DNA from: Dactylonectria macrodidyma | Lineage: Eukaryota; Ascomycota; Sordariomycetes; Hypocreales; Nectriaceae | DNA: 64,000 nt | Reading direction: 5' to 3' | Assembly (NCBI GenBank): GCA_020744425.1 | Contig: JAGMUV010000007.1 | Location: forward strand, 2,480,001 to 2,544,000 | In this document: positions 44,313-55,118 of the stretch, one piece after another | Layout of the letters: each line of letters opens with the position of its first letter | Position numbering within the stretch: the first letter of the stretch is position 1 | Position numbers and translations under genes: made by a program | Notes under the pieces: model-generated | Databases searched by the model: none | The model's input: the letters and a program-made list of their open reading frames with translations, nothing else | What the model was told of the DNA's origin: nothing

Positions 44313-45442
44313 GCATTGACTCATCGTCTACGATGCCGAATATCCCGGGCTGAATGTTCTGCTGACGGTGTCAAAATGGTTGTGGTTGAGACGCGAGACA
44401 TAGAATAATACCCTTGTACTGGGAAACCTCGAATCAGCGAGCAATCTAGAACAGAGCAGAGTATGATAATACCCATTTTGAGGATTCTCCGTCGCGTCAT
44501 GAAGCATTTGTTTACTTGCTGTTCAAAATGTGATGACGATTTTCTTTGTCCGTTCACACAAAGAACAATGCCGCAACGCGCGATTCGTCACGCCGAAATA
44601 GGTATCCCGAAGGAGCCCTTTCACAGCTTTGACCAGTTGGATTGGCTCGGAGACGAGCCTAAAACAGACACCGCTGCCGTCAAAGCTATTCCAGGATGCA
44701 GCACCACCTAGTACTGGGCCATTTTGAACAAAGAGCCCCGAGGTGAGGCACGCTTCAGTCGCCACACCGCTGGGGACAGGGCAAATAAGAACGCGGGATC
44801 CTGGGCTGAACTTGCAAAGCGCCATTGCCATGGTGATTTCTAGATGTGAGGTCTATGGTGATAGCGATCTCCGATTGCGGCACAGGCGACGATCCTCGTG
44901 TGTTCGCCCTTGTTAGACAGCCTCGACCGAGTGCATCCAGCGGATATCTCATAATGCATAATATATGGTAGGAAAAGCACACTTGGATCAATCAACGGGA
45001 TGCCCTCTTTAGTCAATCAATAACAATGTAGAATCCTGATAACAGTGAGTGATCCGGTATGTCACGCCTAGGAGGGTGAGTGGAATAAGCAGAAACGCCA
45101 CATTGAATTTGGTTAGCCACGGCAACCAGAACACAAGTGATCATGGTCTATTATTTCTGTGTTAGCAAGTACAATGAACGGTCGTTGGGAGTTCACCTGC
45201 ACTGATTGTTAGTCTCAAGTATGAGTTCTTTGTTCAAAGGACGTTAGTGATTGTTATTGACACGGGCCTCCAGAGGAACAACAGAACAGCAAGTTGGCGA
45301 TAGGATCTGCGAGCCCATAAAATCACCATAGATCCAGTACTTGGTTTTTGGGTCATCTCTGACCATTAAATTCTCAACAGTAGTAGTCTTACTGCAACAC
45401 ATCTACTTCTACCGCGATTACCTTGCCTCGTTCTAGGCAAAT
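44313..45442. other. Intergenic region
   Basis: No supported gene. An 82-codon open frame at 44463-44711 has no recognisable domain. The region holds the tyrosinase 3' flank and the promoter of the coiled-coil gene. Confidence 0.45.
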
Positions 45443-46983
45443 ATGGAACCTGATCACAACCTCATCCCTCGAGAGGATGATTCCCAGCACTACTCCGCAG
45501 TGAGTGATACAGTGGTATCGGAGCTGCTTCGGGACAGGGAAGAAGTTCCCGTGGAGTATGTCAACGAACTCTGGCGCCGCATGGATCGGTTGATGCTGGA
45601 GATGGATAATCGACTCGCCGAGGCGGAAGAGGGGGTGACCGCCTTTAAGGGCAGCTTTGATGCCTTCAGAGAGAAGAACAAGAAAGAAAAAACGGGGCTC
45701 CAGGAAGAAGTGCAAAGGTTGAGGGAGGCGCTGAATATGAAGAACGAGGAAGAAGAGGATAGCTCTGAGGCCGAGGCTGAAAAGCCCTACTCCCGGCTTG
45801 AGGGCGAAATCAGGGAGCTCCAAGTGAAGAATGAAAGCTTGAGGGAAATGAACGGGTTCATCGGATCCAAGCTTAAGAACAAAGAGCTTGAGGTTAATGA
45901 GCTCAACCTCAAGGTTCAGGACCTCGAATTTTGGCAAAAGAAATGGCAGACAAGGTATGAAGACACTGAGTGTCACCTGGAAAGGGAGAGGCAAGAGAAG
46001 AAGGCCATGAGAGAAAAGATGAAGGTGACGGAAGACGAGGTGGAAAGATTGACCCGAGGGATCCATGGTGTGCTTGCCAAAATGGCTGAAGGCGTACCAA
46101 GCGCTTCTAGGTCAGGCCAGGAACCGGGGCTTCAAGAGGCTTTGATCAACTACTCTGATGGTGAGAATCCACCCCACGTTCCTGAATGGCTTTCACCGAA
46201 AGATCTTGTCGGAGAAGACCGAACCCTTGAGACGCTCGACATGCTGAAGGATGAACTTGAATCGGTCAACGCAAAGCTCGGCCTCATACGAGAAGAGAGA
46301 GACACCCTCGAGACGGCCCATCAAGCGTTGCACACTGAGCTCCAAACAGCTCGATCAAGTTGGTCCATCTTCATCAAAGCCATCGCGGAGGCGTCAGATA
46401 TGGAAAATGAGCTGTCCAAGGACACTCGACTCCTCATCAAGAAGATGTACGAGGACTTGGCAGACTTGGAGCGAAAGTTCCTGATGATGTGGCCCGGCGC
46501 CCAAGCCTCGGTTCGACACGGACAACTCAAACGAGACATGTTGACAAAGGCCGCTCTGGACAAGGCGCAGTTGTCACTGCAGCACGGTAAGTTGCTTCCT
46601 CATGCCGGCAACTTGGTAGTGAGATTGAATGCTAACTGGATATAGAACTGGAACAGGCCGTGGAGCTTCAGAACTCGCTCATTCAACAAGAGCAGGAATA
46701 CGCCAGAAGACTCGGCAGGATGGATATTATCGTGATGGGCCAAGAGGCGCTCGAAGAGGCCGCAGGAATTGCGGATTACAGTTTCTCGCGTCACGAAATG
46801 GACGGGATTCGCTGGGATCAACCACCCCCAAAAATTGACTGGGCAGCGTCAGAACCGCTAGACTGGTCCGATACCTCCGCGGATCGTGGCATGGAGGGTG
46901 TTTCTGGTCACGCGCATCTTGAGGAGAACGCTGGAGAATTGAAATCAGACACGGATGAGAGTGAAGAGGAGATGTTCTGGTAG
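45443..46983 (+). CDS. Coiled-coil protein of unknown function, 2 exons
   Basis: Exons 45443-46586 and 46646-46983 (intron 59 nt, GTAAGT..GCTAAC..ATATAG) encode 493 aa. I do not recognise a domain. From about residue 35 to 230 and again 260-440 the sequence is rich in Glu, Lys, Arg and Leu with heptad-like spacing (RMDRLMLEMDNRLAEAEE, LKNKELEVNELNLKVQDLE), so long coiled coils are likely. The N-terminus is acidic (MEPDHNLIPREDDS) and the last 60 residues are acidic with several Trp (DWAASEPLDWSDTSADRG, ESEEEMFW at the very end). No signal peptide or membrane segment. It could be a structural or cytoskeletal linker, but nothing in the sequence shows this. The join gives LSLQHELEQAVELQ, continuing the heptads without break. 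Confidence 0.8.
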
Positions 46984-47376
46984 TTCAAGCTCGACCATAT
47001 GTTGAAATTTTGAATTTGGACATGAGCTGGGTCTCGAAACCCGCAGAACCGGATTAGTTCTGCAGTGCGCACATTCAGGTTCTTGTTAAATTGTCTCTTT
47101 GGTTAAGAAAGCTAATATAGTGATGAAAGTATTGGTATAGCAGTGGGTCTCATCGGGGCTATCAACTCATCAATTCTTCTAAAAAAATGCAACTTCCATC
47201 ATATATCATTACATAGTAAGACTTCATTTTGTAATTCTGAGCCGTCCCCTCTCTCACCACCCGAAATAAACCCAAACAAATATATCAGGGTGCTATTCAT
47301 CATCACATAGTGTGTGCTGTCTATTCAAAATGAGATATGTATACATTCAATTAATGAATTTTGCCCCGTCCAACAT
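46984..47376. other. Convergent intergenic region
   Basis: Short AT-rich spacer between the coiled-coil gene and the first SDR gene. No coding sequence. Confidence 0.5.
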
Positions 47377-48451
<1,075 letters not shown>

Positions 48452-48920
48452 GGTGAAGCTTTAGTAGGAGTAGAGGACGTGGTATGAGAAGCCAGGAGAG
48501 ATGAGAAGACCAAGAATAGAAGTTCATTCTCTTATCCGCGCCCTGTCTCTGGTCCGGTCGTCTCTTTGAATGTTCTCTCGGCCGCCCCCTTGACTGATCC
48601 ACACCGACGCCCCTCCTTCATTGTATTGTCATCCTTGTCCTTGCCATGTATCATGTTCTCTTCCACCTGACCGAGCTTGACAGTCTTCTAAGGCCGACTC
48701 AACGACAAACAGAGAGACACCGCACTTTTGATGCAACCCATGCTCTAGCCCCGGGGATCTGGCTTCTGACGTCTTCGACTAGCTGGTGAGCGAAGAAGCT
48801 TAGCTGGCATGTGCCCGGGCTTCGAGTGGACGGCGGGCAGGCCGCGGAAGCAGAGGGAATGCGACATTGCATGATATGGTGGAGAACTGGAGCTATGGGG
48901 TTCATGGCTTGCAGCGGGTT

Positions 48921-48950
48921 GTCATGGGCTGTCATGAGTTGTCATGGGTC
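48921..48950. repeat. Decamer tandem repeat (GTCATGGGCT-like, 3 copies)
   Basis: GTCATGGGCT, GTCATGAGTT and GTCATGGGTC follow one another directly. Confidence 0.75.
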
Positions 48951-49430
48951 AAGGCCATCTGATGTTGAAAACCAAAGGTGCCTGTTCCAAACAACCATCC
49001 CTGTCCGCGAGAGACCGCCGTTTCATCCCGACTTGTGAATACGGTGCCAATAGCTTCCAAGACTGGGATAAGGGCATCAATTCACCAATCCCTTGTCTTT
49101 CTCAGGCACCCATAGTCTGCCCAGTGTAGATCCCGTTGCTCTCCGGATTTAGGGGCGGGTCGATATGCCGAAGCCATCAGGGTTTAGAGGGGCTGCCCTA
49201 TGGTGTGGTAGACGACGTCACTTTTGGTGGGGTAGGTCGTGGTTAGGTAGGTACAGAGATTAGACAGTGCTTGAGTACCTGGCCGTCTGGTTGCCTACTA
49301 AGGCCGCTGGACTTGTTAACTTGACAGCTAGGAGTGGTGAACCCCACTGTATGCAGTGTCGCATATAGTAGCCTAGAACATGGTCATGGTGATGATGGCC
49401 TGAGGAGGGGCACTTGCAACTCACTCCTGA

Positions 49431-49457
49431 CAACCAAACACCAAACACCAAACACCA
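49431..49457. repeat. (CCAAACA)n tandem repeat
   Basis: About four imperfect copies of a 7-bp unit, CAACCAAACACCAAACACCA and onward, 170 nt before the second SDR gene start. Confidence 0.75.
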
Positions 49458-49624
49458 CCAACGACAACTTTTGATCCTCCCTGCGGCGGTGTGTGATTAA
49501 CCTGGTCTCTCCGTAAAGCAACAGTTCCAATCCCTGTTCTCTCGTCAGACCATCCCGTACCGTCGTAGCACATCATTGCCGTTGCCGTTGCAGCAGACCG
49601 CAACACCAAAAGTCCAAGTCTACC

Positions 49625-50620
49625 ATGGCAGCACGCACTCCACGGCCTTACGAATCGAAGCTCGGCATAGTAACCGGCGGCTCGAGAGGTGCGTTTTGTT
49701 ATTGAAGTTTTCTATCTGTCTGTATTTGCAAAGTCCCACTGCCAATGCTAATATCTCATCATCAAGGGATTGGTGCTGCCGTTGCTGCCCGACTCGCCGC
49801 CAAAGGCTGTCACCTTTTGCTTGTCTACACCTCGGACTCTTCTACCGAGTTAACCCAGAATCTTTGCAAGGATCTCTCCTCTGCGCACAGTATCCAATGC
49901 TCCTATGTACAAGCCGACCTGAGTAGCCCTACTGAGGCTGCAGCCAAGATCGTCGATGCCGCCCGCAGCTTCTTCGCAAGCTACAACCCAACGGGCAAGT
50001 TCCAAGTAGACATCCTCATCAACAATGCCGGCGTCGCCTCGAACCAGCATATGAACGACCCAAAGCACGGCCCTATTCTAGAGACCGAGTTCAGTCGTGT
50101 CTACGCCGTCAACGTCCTGGCTCCCCTCCTGGTCACTCAGGCTGTCGCGCCGTTCCTCCCCAACGACCGCTCCGGCCGCATTGTCAGCGTATCCAGTGTC
50201 TCTTCATCCATCGGCTACCAGGGCCAGTCCATATATGCCGGTAGCAAGGCTGCCGTCGAAGCCATGACACGCACCTGGAGCCGCGAGCTTGCCGGTCGCG
50301 CGACCGTCAACGCAGTCAATCCGGGTCCGGCATGGGGCGACATGTATGCCGCGGTGGGCAAGACCTTCTGGGACATCAACCAACCCTATGCCGACGCTGC
50401 ACCGCTAGCTGAGTACGATGGTGAACCCGAGGTCTTGGCCAGGGCCGGGTCTGACGCCGAGCGCTTTGACAAGATCGTCCGCGAATCGATGGGCGGCCGA
50501 CGGCCAGGTTTTACGAGCGAGATTGCGGGAACCATTGATATGTTGTGCTCCGAGGAGAGCGGGTGGACCACGGGCAGCGTCATCTGCGCCAATGGCGGCA
50601 TGAAGATGTCAATCGCATAA
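49625..50620 (+). CDS. Short-chain dehydrogenase/reductase, 2 exons
   Basis: Exons 49625-49688 and 49767-50620 (intron 78 nt, GTGCGT..CAAG) encode 305 aa. Cofactor motif TGGSRGIG at 17-24, split by the intron after SRG; NNAG at 107-110; SSVSSSIGYQGQ with catalytic Ser; Tyr178 and Lys182 in YAGSK; VNPGPAWGDMY after the active site; and a C-terminal SGWTTGSVICANGG strand. The TGGSRGIG form implies NADPH, as in beta-ketoacyl reductases and polyketide-type reductases. The substrate is unknown. It is divergent from the other SDR gene but only distantly similar to it, so the pair is not a recent duplication. The ATG at 49625 is the only one giving a full first beta-strand. Confidence 0.9.
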
Positions 50621-52876
50621 ATGGAGCCCTGCCCTCGGTTAAGAACGAGAAGCCACGGGCTGTGTTGGTACGGATGGCAGTCAGACCCGAAAGGACTTGG
50701 GGCATTCATTGTGTCGGTTGAGACGGCTTAGTGCAGGCGAAACCGAGAACTGGGATACGTAACTCGCCATCAAAGGATTGAGCCAAACACATCGGGAAAG
50801 GCTCATGGGTAGTTTTCTTTCATGGTGTCACGATAGACGAGGCATCGAGGCCTCGGATTCTTCTGTGGCTTCGCCATAGCCGTATCGTTTTCTCTCGCAA
50901 ACCGTCCGTAACAACTTATGCATCTCGCCACGTCTTCTCTCCAACACTGAATCAATCCCGACCCTTGGACGACAAACAATTTCGACGGCATATAACTCCC
51001 ATAGTACACAAACCTCGGGTTTACCCCGCCGAGTGCCCGCCGAGGTCGAGGCACTCCGTCTCTCCATGGTGGCGGGGCAGGCCGTTTCACCTATCTCAGC
51101 CGTCTCACCTAGAGATGCCGTGTAACAATCGACACAAACAAGACAGATCGGGCTGAATGGCAGAGCCAATTTCGGATTACAGGTCTTTGCTGCTGCGGGG
51201 CAATGTGAGCAGCTGTCACAGATCCTCCGTGCTGGCTCCGCACGCGAATATCCCATGCCGACTCCCGAAACTGTCAAAACAAGACATTATCTCCGTGATG
51301 GCTGCCCCGGCCACGACTCTCAGAAGTGGTGTCGTTAAACGAAATACTGCAGGTTGGCGGCTTCGTCAGCTTGACAAAGCAGGACAGGCTTGACAAACCG
51401 GAACAGAGTTGACTCTTCACTCATGTATGCTCGGGTGAATATGTCCAACGTTGAAACAGTGGCTGATTTCGTCCCCATTCTCGGCCACTCACTCCAATAA
51501 TCTCGCTATCCTCTTATTACTGGCCTGCGGTGCTCTCGAGTCCTGACATGCCTGCCCAGTGACAGCAGTTTCTGACATGAGAGACCCTTCGCTTCGGCTT
51601 TGCCCTGTGTTTGCGTTCCTATTGTAAGGGACAAACTGAGTTACACAACATAGAACTTCCTACACTTCTCTTGCCAAGACTGCCTATGACAAGGCAGCAC
51701 TGCAACTGTTATTCACATTCTGAAACACTGTCTGGGCCAACACAAATTGTCTTGCCACCAGACCAGGTAGAAGCGTGAACAACTCAGATGCCCTTTTCTC
51801 TGCTCCAGCGAGGGATTTGTGCTTGCATCGAGCCAGACCGCCGTATTTCATGGTCAAGATGATCAGAAGCAGACCCTTGACAAACGGGTCCATGCAATCA
51901 CCGTTATCATTTTACAGCTCACTGCTTTTTGTGCCACATACACACACTACGAATGGTCCGTCAACAGTCGGTGATCACAAAGCTTCTCGACCGTGTACTA
52001 GTTCAACTACATGAGAAAAAACAGTTGCTCGATTAATACACAGAAAATTACACCCCCGCATCGTGTGTCTTTTATTCGCACACATAACTCGGCCACGACT
52101 GAAATTGACGAACATGTCTCAACTTTGAGTAACCTTCGAGCTGCCAATACACACTGAGTTGACCATACAGAGAAACTTTGCATGTGTCAATCACGCTTCG
52201 TCTAATTTGACTGCTAGATTGTCATGTGATGCATTACACCTGATCTATGGTGTTATTGCTACGGAACAAGCAGCTTCAGATGTCGGCTCCTTAATCTAAC
52301 CTCATGCCTCGTAATCACGCTTGTTCGGTTCTGCCTCGACTAGATCATCCGTCCCTCGACTATCCTGCAGCTCTGAATGTCGGCTGCTGCGAAACATGTT
52401 TGCATGCCCTTCTCCGCAGCTAGAAGCCTACCTGCATCCGAGCATCACCTTCGGGCAAACGACAACGCCCCGTCTCTCGTTTCAAACTTCCCGATGGCAC
52501 TGACAGACTTCCCCAACTTAGCTGACTTCGACCCCTCTCTTTGCGAGGCTGACTGCATTCCTTTCGCATCATGCCCTCCCAATGAGTCTTCGCGCTGAAG
52601 GTCCAAGTGAGGCAAATACCTCCCAAACTGCTTTCTGGACTGGAAGCCTTCCTTGCATCACAAACGCTGGTCACTGTACTACGTTCGCACGTCGAATGCA
52701 CGATCATGTCTTGGTAGCACTTTCACGTTCATGTATCTTGTGCTCTTTGCGTATCACTCACAGTTCCACGCTCAAAAACCCTGTTGTCGATTCTTCTATC
52801 TCTCCCCAACTCTTCTCAGCATTCCCACCATCCCCTTTTGTCCTCAACACAGCCCTTTGGATATCTTGTGGTAACT
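50621..52876. other. 2.3 kb intergenic region
   Basis: No gene supported. Short open frames on both strands lack domains. The last few hundred bases should be the ferric-reductase promoter. Confidence 0.45.
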
Positions 52877-54787
52877 ATGACAGGTGCTTCCCATATGGAT
52901 CCGGTCTTCTTTGCGAAGCTCGCTAGGCGGTCGCGGCTTAACAAGGAGGTCATGACCATCTTTGCAGCCATGATGTCGGCCCTCGTGGCCTTGATCCTTG
53001 GCTTTCATGTCTTACGCCGGCTTGGATCTACCAAGCGAAGACTTCGCCGGAGATTTCACGCCGGCGTGGTCGTCTCGCGGTACTTTGCCCTTGTGCTTGG
53101 AGTTTCATCTCGAATCTAACGACGCTGCCCAGCAAAATCAGGAGCATTCTGCTCCACAAGTGTCCTGTCCTCCATACGGTAGGCCATGTGTTCGTCATAG
53201 CCGCGTATCTGGGCATCAATATCATTGCTGCCTTCATCAAATTCGACAATAGCAACATGCCTCTGCTCAGCAACGTCGCCTCGCGAACTGGTTGGTGAGG
53301 CAGACCCCATCACACGACGATTTCCTGCCTGTTAATTTAATTACAGGATGGCCATCGCAAATACCCTCATTGTCGTCGTGCTATCACTCAAGAACACACC
53401 GTTTGCCGTCTTCACAGCCTGGTCCCACGAGCGTCTGAACATCCTTCACCGCGTGGCTGGATTTGCGACGGTCGCTTTCGTCGTCGTCCACGGATGCTCG
53501 TATGCAGCCGTCTTTGGCTTACAAGGCCGTCCGAGCCGCCTTACAGGGATCAAGGAAATCTTTGGCATCATTGCGGGCTTTTCTTTCCTCTCTGTCGGGT
53601 TTGCAGGCGCTGTTGTTCGAAACTGGTGGTATGAGTTGTTCTACTATATCCACGTCACGTTCTGGATGCTTGGTATTGTAATGGTTGGCTTGCACCAGCC
53701 GCAACCTAGCAGGCTGGTTCTCTACATCACCATCACTGCGGCTGGTATATGGGTACTGGATTGCTTCATCCGACTCATCCGCCTCGCCATCAATGGCGTC
53801 AACAACGCGGTGATGCTCATACCCCTCCCTCATGGAGGCACTCGCCTAGTCTTCTCAAAACGGCAATACGGAGCATCTCCGGGAAGACACAGTTTTCTCT
53901 GGATCCCCTCTATCAGCGCTCTGCAGACACACCCGTTCACCATTGTCGCTACAGACCCCTTCGAGTTCGTCATTGCAGCGCACGATGGCTTCACCCGCGC
54001 TCTGCACAATTACGCAGTGCGAAACCCAGGAGCCTCGCTGAGGGCATCCGTCGAGGGGCCGTACGGCGCCTTTCCCAACCCAAGGGGGCATGACAAAGTC
54101 ATTCTCGTCGCCGGCGGCAGCGGAGCGAGCTTCACTGTTGGCGTAGCGCGGAGCGTGCTTGAGCAAAATGGCGGCCACGAGAAGGCGATTGTGTTTATCT
54201 GGATGATTAAGCATCATGGTAAGTCAGACAGAACTGGAAGATGACTAGAAGTGATGCCAATTACATTCACAGCATATCTCACTTGGTTCTCCGAGCATCT
54301 AAAGATCTTAAAGAGCGATCCACGTGTATCCGTTCACGTATATGTTACGCGATCGTCAATGAGCGAAGACCCCGGTGAGAAACCCCAATCATCCTCAGAA
54401 TTGTCGTCACAATCATCCTCGGGATCATCGTCTCAGAGCCCATCCACGATACCAGATCCCGAGAAGCTTCCCGTCTCAAGACTCTCTATTCCACTGCCTA
54501 CGCCGACGACTGACATGGAGAAGACGGGCTTCACATCCCCTGTCGAGTCCCCAATTTCGCCCATCGATGCGGCCGGCCTGGACAGCGACTTTTCTATCAT
54601 GTACCGGCGGCCCAATGTTGCCGCTCTCATACGGACGGGGATGGAAGGAGTTCCGTCAGATCAGCGAGTGTTGGTCATGGGCTGTGGACCGCAGAGGTTG
54701 ATGACGGCGGTGAGGAATGCGACGGCAGAATTTGTTCGACCAGACTCGATGGGTGTAGAGCTTCATTGTGAGCAATTTGGATGGTAA
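52877..54787 (+). CDS. Ferric-reductase-like transmembrane flavocytochrome with an apparent frameshift near 53022
   Basis: FRE-family protein, introns 53295-53346 (52 nt) and 54219-54272 (54 nt). After a short N-terminus (MTGASHMDPVFFAKLARRSR) comes TM1 (VMTIFAAMMSALVALILGFHVLRRL). Two heme-binding His pairs are present (HRVAGFATVAFVVVH; HVTFWMLGIVMVGLH), followed by an FAD site (HPFTIV), an NADPH site (VILVAGGSGASFTVGVA) and the family ending CGPQRL...ELHCEQFGW. Such enzymes move electrons across the plasma membrane to reduce Fe3+ or Cu2+ before uptake. Anomaly: TM1 is in one frame, but WIYQAKTSPEI and everything after is in another, and the switch falls between CGGCTT and GGATC with no room for an intron. 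One missing base would explain it: sequencing error or a recent null mutation. The TM1 frame stops at 53119. Confidence 0.8.
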
Positions 54788-55118
54788 AATATCATGGCTT
54801 ACATGTCTTCGATATCTGGTGCGTTAGCTAGTTATTCTCAATGTCATGTGATTTTACGAGTCATCACGACTCAGACTCAAGATTCAAGAAATGATTCGCC
54901 TTGTTGGCTTCTTCTTATGTGATATTAACTTAGTACCTATGTTAGGTAATGTATGTCCTGTGAAATTTTATGTACCGATGTCCATCCCATATAGACATGC
55001 CGGGTATATCGCCCTGAAATAGATCTGCCGTCCCAAACCAGGTGATGCCCTTTCTCTGTATATAACCAAGAGAGAATGAAATGAAACCCAAAAAAAAGCC
55101 ACATCTAAGTCATAAGCG
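54788..55118. other. Convergent intergenic region
   Basis: Short AT-rich spacer between the ferric-reductase-like gene and the rhodopsin-MFS gene. Holds 3' UTRs. Confidence 0.5.

Larger units (their letters stand above)
48452..49624. promoter_or_regulatory. Shared divergent promoter region of two SDR genes
   Basis: About 1.2 kb between divergently transcribed dehydrogenases. No coding sequence. Contains three direct copies of a GTCATGGGCT-like decamer (48921-48950) and an ACCAAAC tandem repeat (49431-49457). Specific factor sites are not recognised. Confidence 0.4.
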
